37,524 nt of DNA, from contig NZ_CAJYOJ010000068.1 in NCBI RefSeq assembly GCF_913776295.1, positions 1 to 37,524 of the forward strand. Reading direction: 5' to 3'. Below, in pieces: positions 33,633 to 37,524 of this stretch. This DNA comes from an uncultured Pedobacter sp. Its GTDB lineage: Bacteria; Bacteroidota; Bacteroidia; Sphingobacteriales; Sphingobacteriaceae. The translations under genes were made by a program, and so were the position numbers. The notes under the pieces were generated by a model. That model saw nothing but the letters and a program-made list of their open reading frames with translations. It made no database searches and was not told the origin of the DNA. Positions within the stretch are counted from its first letter, which is position 1. Every line of letters starts with the position of its first letter.

Positions 33633-34613
33633 TTACCTCGCCACAATAAACTTTTTGGTCGTGTTGTATTGGCCGGAATCAGATGAAATTTTGAAGAAAT
33701 AAATTCCTGGAACAAAAGCAGACGTGTTGATTTCTAAGGTGTGTTTTCCGACATTCAGGTATTCATTTACGACCGTTTTAACCAACCTGCCCATCAAATC
33801 GTAAACCTGGACATTAATTTTATCTGTTTCGGGTAAAACAAGGTCTATAAATGTTTGCGTGGCTGCAGGATTCGGGTAATTCTGCGTAACTGTAAATTTC
33901 AGAAATTTATCAAAAATCGCTTTATTGATCGTATCGAAAATAACATAGCTCACCAATCGATAGCCCCGCGCATTTGGATGAAACGGATCCTGGTAGAGCG
34001 AAAAGTCGCGTCTCATTGCCGCATTTACATCAGCCAGGTATATTTTATATTCTGTTGCTAATTTTCGGTAAGCTGCATTGATGTTCCTGATGTTGGTATT
34101 TACAGCAACATACCCCTTAATGGTTCTGTCATCAACAAACTGTAGGGTGCACAAAATAGGAACTAATTTTTGTTTAAGGCTAATCGTAATTAAGGCCCGC
34201 ATATTGGCAACGGTTTCGGCTACACTTCCTTTGCCCATAGTCATTGCAATAGCGTCATTAATGCCCATATTAATAACAATAAAACCTGTTCTGCCGGCAA
34301 TGGCATTGTCGATTCGGAGTAGTCCCTGAAGTGTAGTCTGGCCACCAATGCCGTGATTGGTTATATCTACAATTTTACCTGGATAACAATTCGTAAAATT
34401 GTTCTTGAGCATGGTCTGAAAACCAATACCTTTTACGCCTTCTACGGTGCTGGCGCCAAAAGTTACGATGTTGATACTGTCTTTAGAATAATATTGCGCG
34501 GCTTCGGGGCAACTTACCCGGGTAGGAGGAGCTGTTGGCCCTTGTGCGAATGAAGAAATATGGACGACAAGAAGCAGCAGCAGAGATATAAATACTTTCG
34601 CGCTAAACTTCAT
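33633..34613 (-). CDS. SGNH-family esterase with T9SS sorting domain
   Basis: A 326-residue secreted hydrolase. After a signal peptide ending ISSFAQ (about residue 24), the SGNH blocks appear in order: FGASTVEG (Ser55), NHGIGGQTT (Gly90), NMGINDA (Asn119) and DPFHPN (Asp209 and His212). These are all four catalytic positions, so the enzyme should be active on an ester or acetyl group. The last 80 residues form a type A C-terminal sorting domain: VTQNYPNPA, VQVYDLMGRLVKT, PGIYFFKISS, and the basic end KKFIVAR. The type IX system would carry it across the outer membrane. It stands alone; no polysaccharide-use genes flank it. Confidence 0.92.
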   Translation of the reverse strand: MKFSAKVFISLLLLLVVHISSFAQGPTAPPTRVSCPEAAQYYSKDSINIVTFGASTVEGVKGIGFQTMLKNNFTNCYPGKIVDITNHGIGGQTTLQGLLRIDNAIAGRTGFIVINMGINDAIAMTMGKGSVAETVANMRALITISLKQKLVPILCTLQFVDDRTIKGYVAVNTNIRNINAAYRKLATEYKIYLADVNAAMRRDFSLYQDPFHPNARGYRLVSYVIFDTINKAIFDKFLKFTVTQNYPNPAATQTFIDLVLPETDKINVQVYDLMGRLVKTVVNEYLNVGKHTLEINTSAFVPGIYFFKISSDSGQYNTTKKFIVAR

Positions 34614-34876
34614 TGTTAAAAATTCTTTCGTACAGGATTTAAGGATATTTTAATTGCGCAATTTACTAAAAAGTAACTATAAATAATATTTGTGCCATTC
34701 TTTTTTACAAACATAAAACGATTTGTATCTTTTAAAAGACGGCTTTTAGGATTTAACATCAACATCCAATTTTGAGCTTAAATCATTAATAGCGATATAT
34801 CTGAGTTAGCCAAACAGTTTTATAGCTGCCTTCATGATAATTTGACCGTTTACTGTGCCTTTTATCTGGTAAAGCC

Positions 34877-34884
34877 TATATTTG
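34877..34884 (+). promoter_or_regulatory. Candidate -7 box of the M20 peptidase gene (TATATTTG)
   Basis: TATATTTG fits TAnnTTTG and would give a leader of about 12 nt before ATG 34902. It argues against a start at 34842, which lies upstream of it. Confidence 0.5.
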
Positions 34885-34901
34885 CCCAAACTAATTTTGT
34901 T

Positions 34902-36272
34902 ATGCAAGAGATTAAAAAATACGTAGAAACGCACAAACAACGTTTTTTAGATGAATTGTTTGAGTTATTGCGTTTTCCATCGGTTAGTGCCGATCCTAAA
35001 TACAAAGCTGATGTTTTAAAAACTGCCGATTATGTGGCACAAAAACTAAAGGATGCGGGAGCTGATCACGTAGAAATTTGTCCAACGGCCGGGTATCCTA
35101 TCGTATATGGCGAAAAAATTATCGATGCTGCTTTACCAACTGTTTTAATATATGGCCACTATGATGTTCAGCCTGCAGACCCATTGGAACTTTGGCATAC
35201 CCCACCTTTTGAGCCAACCGTGCGCGATGGCAAAATTTACGCCCGTGGTGCCTGCGATGATAAAGGTCAGTTTTACATGCATGTAAAAGCTTTCGAACTG
35301 ATGATGGAAACCAACACATTGGCTTGCAATGTGAAGTTCATGATCGAAGGTGAAGAAGAAGTTGGTTCAGCCAATCTGGGTATTTTTGTTAATGAAAATG
35401 CCGAGCGGTTAAAAGCCGATGTGGTTTTAATTTCTGATACGTCGATGATCAGTATGGAACACCCCTCAATCGAAACCGGTTTACGTGGTTTGGCTTATAT
35501 GGAAGTGGAAGTTGTGGGTCCGAACCGCGATTTACACTCCGGTGTTTATGGTGGGGCAGTAGCCAATCCGGCAACCATTCTATGCAAAATGATTGCTTCT
35601 TTGCATGATGAAAACAACCACATTACCATCCCTGCATTTTATGATAAAGTGGTAGAATTAACAGACGAAGAGAAAAAAGCCTTAAATGCTGCACCGTATA
35701 ACGAGGCAGAATACAAAAAGGACCTTGATATTGAGGAAGTTTGGGGCGAAAAAGGATATTCGACCCTAGAGCGTACCGGTACACGCCCAACTTTAGAGGT
35801 AAACGGAATCTGGAGTGGTTATATTGGCGAAGGTGCCAAAACCGTGTTGCCAAGTAAAGCCAATGCCAAAATTTCGATGCGTTTGGTGCCCAACCAAAGC
35901 TCAGAAGAAATTGCCGAGATTTTTACCAAACATTTCGAAGGCATTGCGCCGAAAAATGTAAAGGTAAAAGTGACGCCGCACCATGGCGGCGAACCGGTGG
36001 TTACCCCAACAGATAGCATAGCTTACAAGGCGGCTGAAAAGGCAATTGAAGATAGTTTCGGCAAAACCGCAATTCCGACCCGTGGCGGAGGCAGTATCCC
36101 TATTGTAGCCTTGTTTGAGGAGGTATTGGGCATTAAATCGGTACTTTTTGGTTTCGGTTTAGATAGCGATGCCCTGCACTCGCCTAATGAGAAATATGAT
36201 GTTTATAACTATTATAAAGGAATCGAAACGCTGCCTTTATTCCATAAATATTTTGCAGAATTGAGCAAATAA
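34902..36272 (+). CDS. M20-family dipeptidase
   Basis: A cytosolic zinc dipeptidase or related amidohydrolase of 456 residues. The start is ATG 34902 (MQEIKKYVETHKQRFLDEL), since earlier in-frame starts lie upstream of the promoter box. The metal site is complete: IYGHYDVQPADP (His and Asp), YARGACDDKGQF (bridging Asp), MIEGEEEVGS (catalytic and metal Glu), LISDTSM and a late His in DALHSPNEKYDV. A lid domain with DLHSGVYGGAVANP lies between. This set resembles the PepV/CNDP dipeptidase group. The gene is alone on the plus strand and ends at a strong terminator. Confidence 0.94.
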   Translation: MQEIKKYVETHKQRFLDELFELLRFPSVSADPKYKADVLKTADYVAQKLKDAGADHVEICPTAGYPIVYGEKIIDAALPTVLIYGHYDVQPADPLELWHTPPFEPTVRDGKIYARGACDDKGQFYMHVKAFELMMETNTLACNVKFMIEGEEEVGSANLGIFVNENAERLKADVVLISDTSMISMEHPSIETGLRGLAYMEVEVVGPNRDLHSGVYGGAVANPATILCKMIASLHDENNHITIPAFYDKVVELTDEEKKALNAAPYNEAEYKKDLDIEEVWGEKGYSTLERTGTRPTLEVNGIWSGYIGEGAKTVLPSKANAKISMRLVPNQSSEEIAEIFTKHFEGIAPKNVKVKVTPHHGGEPVVTPTDSIAYKAAEKAIEDSFGKTAIPTRGGGSIPIVALFEEVLGIKSVLFGFGLDSDALHSPNEKYDVYNYYKGIETLPLFHKYFAELSK

Positions 36273-36293
36273 AAAAACTCATTTTGAGCCAAG

Positions 36294-36347
36294 CGCAGCA
36301 TAGTGGAGATCTATCTAAATAGAATACTCCACTTTGCTGCGTTTTTT
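36294..36347 (+). terminator. Rho-independent terminator of the M20 peptidase gene
   Basis: CGCAGC and AGTGGAG (36294-36308) pair with CTCCACT and GCTGCG (36327-36341), with a 2-base internal loop, followed by TTTTTT (36342-36347). It lies 21 bp after the stop codon. Confidence 0.85.
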
Positions 36348-36663
36348 ATTTGATTCCAAACATGATAATAGCCTTAATTTTATGGTGAGTCTGAGTGGAG
36401 CCGATAATCTTGAAACGACCGCTACCAGCGTGGGTATTGTAAAATCTCTGCGTTTATCTGCGAAATCAGCGGGAGCTGATTAGCCATTTTTTCCCCCAGA
36501 TTTAAAAAGATCAGCGCTGAAAAAAATAAGAAAATGAACAGTCTGTGTTTCATAGACGCTACCTGCATTTGCTTTCCAAAACCCTTCTTAGTTTGAAACT
36601 CAGCATCCTTTGCGCCTTTCTTCGTGCGCTTTGCGGTTAAATATGCCCTTTATGGCCAAACTC

Positions 36664-36831
36664 AGTTTTCTCTGTGCCACTCTCTGTTTACTCTTTGGTT
36701 AATTTTTTTAGCGATCAATATACGTTTGAAAACGAACGGTCTGTGTTGCATAGGTACTTTTGTCCCGCCAATCGCTTCTAGTCCTCATTTCGTTTCCCTC
36801 CATTCCGGGCTATCCGCTGCTGTCGCCTGCC
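36664..36831 (+). repeat. 168-bp direct repeat, copy 1
   Basis: Matches 37232-37399 with three mismatches by eye (at 36667, in CTTTTGTCC against CTTTCGTCC, and in GCTGCTG against GCTACTG). The copies are 568 bp apart in the same orientation. Copy 1 runs into a perfect hairpin, CCTGCCTGC-T-GCAGGCAGG, that copy 2 lacks. Confidence 0.92.
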
Positions 36832-37231
36832 TGCTGCAGGCAGGGGTTTATTTAACTGCGGGCCGTTCTTCGAAGCAAAGCCTGTACCTTGCATTCGCTA
36901 TAAAACCTTTAATAGTATAACCAGCCTTGCCACCTAACCCCAGGATCTGAGTGGATGCTACCGATCTTCATCGGAGCAGGAACGGGAGCGAGGCTATCGA
37001 AACCGATCAGCACTGCATTTGCTTTCCAAAACCCCTTCTTCATTTGAAACTTAGCGTTCTCTGCGCCTTTTTTTCGCGCGCTTTGCGGTTAAATCACCTG
37101 TTATGGCAGGCTTAGTGTTCTCTGTGTTTCATCTCTGTTGCCTCGGTGGTTAACCATATGCACCCAACTTTGCATTCTTTGTATCTTTTTTTCGTGCTCT
37201 TTGCGGTTAAATTACCTGTTATGGCAGGCTT

Positions 37232-37399
37232 AGTGTTCTCTGTGCCACTCTCTGTTTACTCTTTGGTTAATTTTTTTAGCGATCAATATACGTTTGAAAA
37301 CGAACGGTCTGTGTTGCATAGGTACTTTCGTCCCGCCAATCGCTTCTAGTCCTCATTTCGTTTCCCTCCATTCCGGGCTATCCGCTACTGTCGCCTGCC
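37232..37399 (+). repeat. 168-bp direct repeat, copy 2
   Basis: Second copy of the repeat at 36664-36831, about 98 percent identical. Includes the phrases TCAATATACGTTTGAAAACG and CTCCATTCCGGGCTATCC. Confidence 0.92.
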
Positions 37400-37524
37400 C
37401 AATGTCGTTAAGTTAAGCTATATCCCTTTGTACATCAGAGGTTTTCTCTTTTCTTTATAGACCTTAATTCTTTTGAAGCTTCTATTGGATCTAACTATAT
37501 CCGTGCAATTCTTTAATAACTTTA

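Larger units (their letters stand above)
36348..37524. other. Repeat-rich intergenic region at the right edge
   Basis: No gene is visible in 1.2 kb. The stretch is made of dispersed repeats: CTTTGCGGTTAAAT-type units (about 36625-36643, 37080-37094 and 37198-37212), an approximate repeat of 36563-36643 at 37013-37094, the long 168-bp repeat, and a 19-bp perfect hairpin at 36826-36844. Open frames at 36624-36920 and 37146-37349 run through these repeats and look spurious. Confidence 0.6.

Noticed and set aside
36624..36920. Open frames within the right-edge repeats (also 37146-37349)
   Set aside because: Both run through the duplicated repeat units; the shared peptide comes from the DNA repeat and not from a conserved protein.

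Overview
The window looks like chromosomal DNA of a Bacteroidota member, most likely a Sphingobacteriaceae relative such as Pedobacter. The signs are promoters of the Bacteroidota type (TAnnTTTG, often with no strong Shine-Dalgarno), a type IX secretion C-terminal sorting domain, a MetZ-type sulfhydrylase, BlaI/BlaR1 and TlpA proteins of Bacteroidota style, and intergenic repeats of a type common in that phylum. Most genes are core housekeeping genes. No rRNA, tRNA, CRISPR array or classical transposase was seen.

Layout. 359-2158 (-): thyA, a YafQ-type toxin-antitoxin pair and folA form one tight run, so the dTMP cycle genes enclose a TA module. 2671-7234 (+): ispE, an OsmC-family gene, metZ, an AlkD-like HEAT-repeat gene, a pirin and a small degenerate receiver-like gene. 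Several gaps here carry tandem 7-bp repeat arrays directly before the start codons. 7575-10666 (-): a large secreted protein with an HExxH domain, a beta-propeller-like middle and a beta-barrel-like end, followed by a LapA-like membrane protein. 10667-12863: a 2.2-kb T-rich stretch without a convincing gene. 12864-15980 (-): tgt, an LptF/LptG-family permease and an EamA transporter in a tight operon. 16113-17901 (+): a family 2 glycosyltransferase and rsmG.

17814-19247 is the most unusual locus. A single AAA+ ATPase gene of the DUF4143 type, frameshifted in its Walker A motif, sits between two 88-bp copies of the 3' end of rsmG. The copy fused to rsmG restores the reading frame. The downstream copy is a relic that keeps what looks like the original end. 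This suggests insertion or recombination into the end of a housekeeping gene by DNA that carried a replacement 3' end.

19256-20907 (-): blaI-blaR1 sensor/repressor pair with candidate operators. 21086-23183 (-): an M28 lipoprotein peptidase and a TlpA-like thioredoxin protein, ended by a strong terminator. 23333-23518 (-): an orphan DUF2281-like antitoxin. 23758-27297 (-): smc. 27766-30069 (-): a PcrA/UvrD helicase. 30730-31053 (+): a DUF493 protein. 31141-33576 (-): two PH-domain membrane proteins (YdbS/YdbT-like) and an NTF2-like protein. 33633-34613 (-): an SGNH hydrolase with a T9SS tail. 34902-36272 (+): an M20 dipeptidase. 36273-37524: intergenic repeats, including a 168-bp direct repeat present twice.

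All calls rest on reading motifs and repeats by eye; no database search was run.
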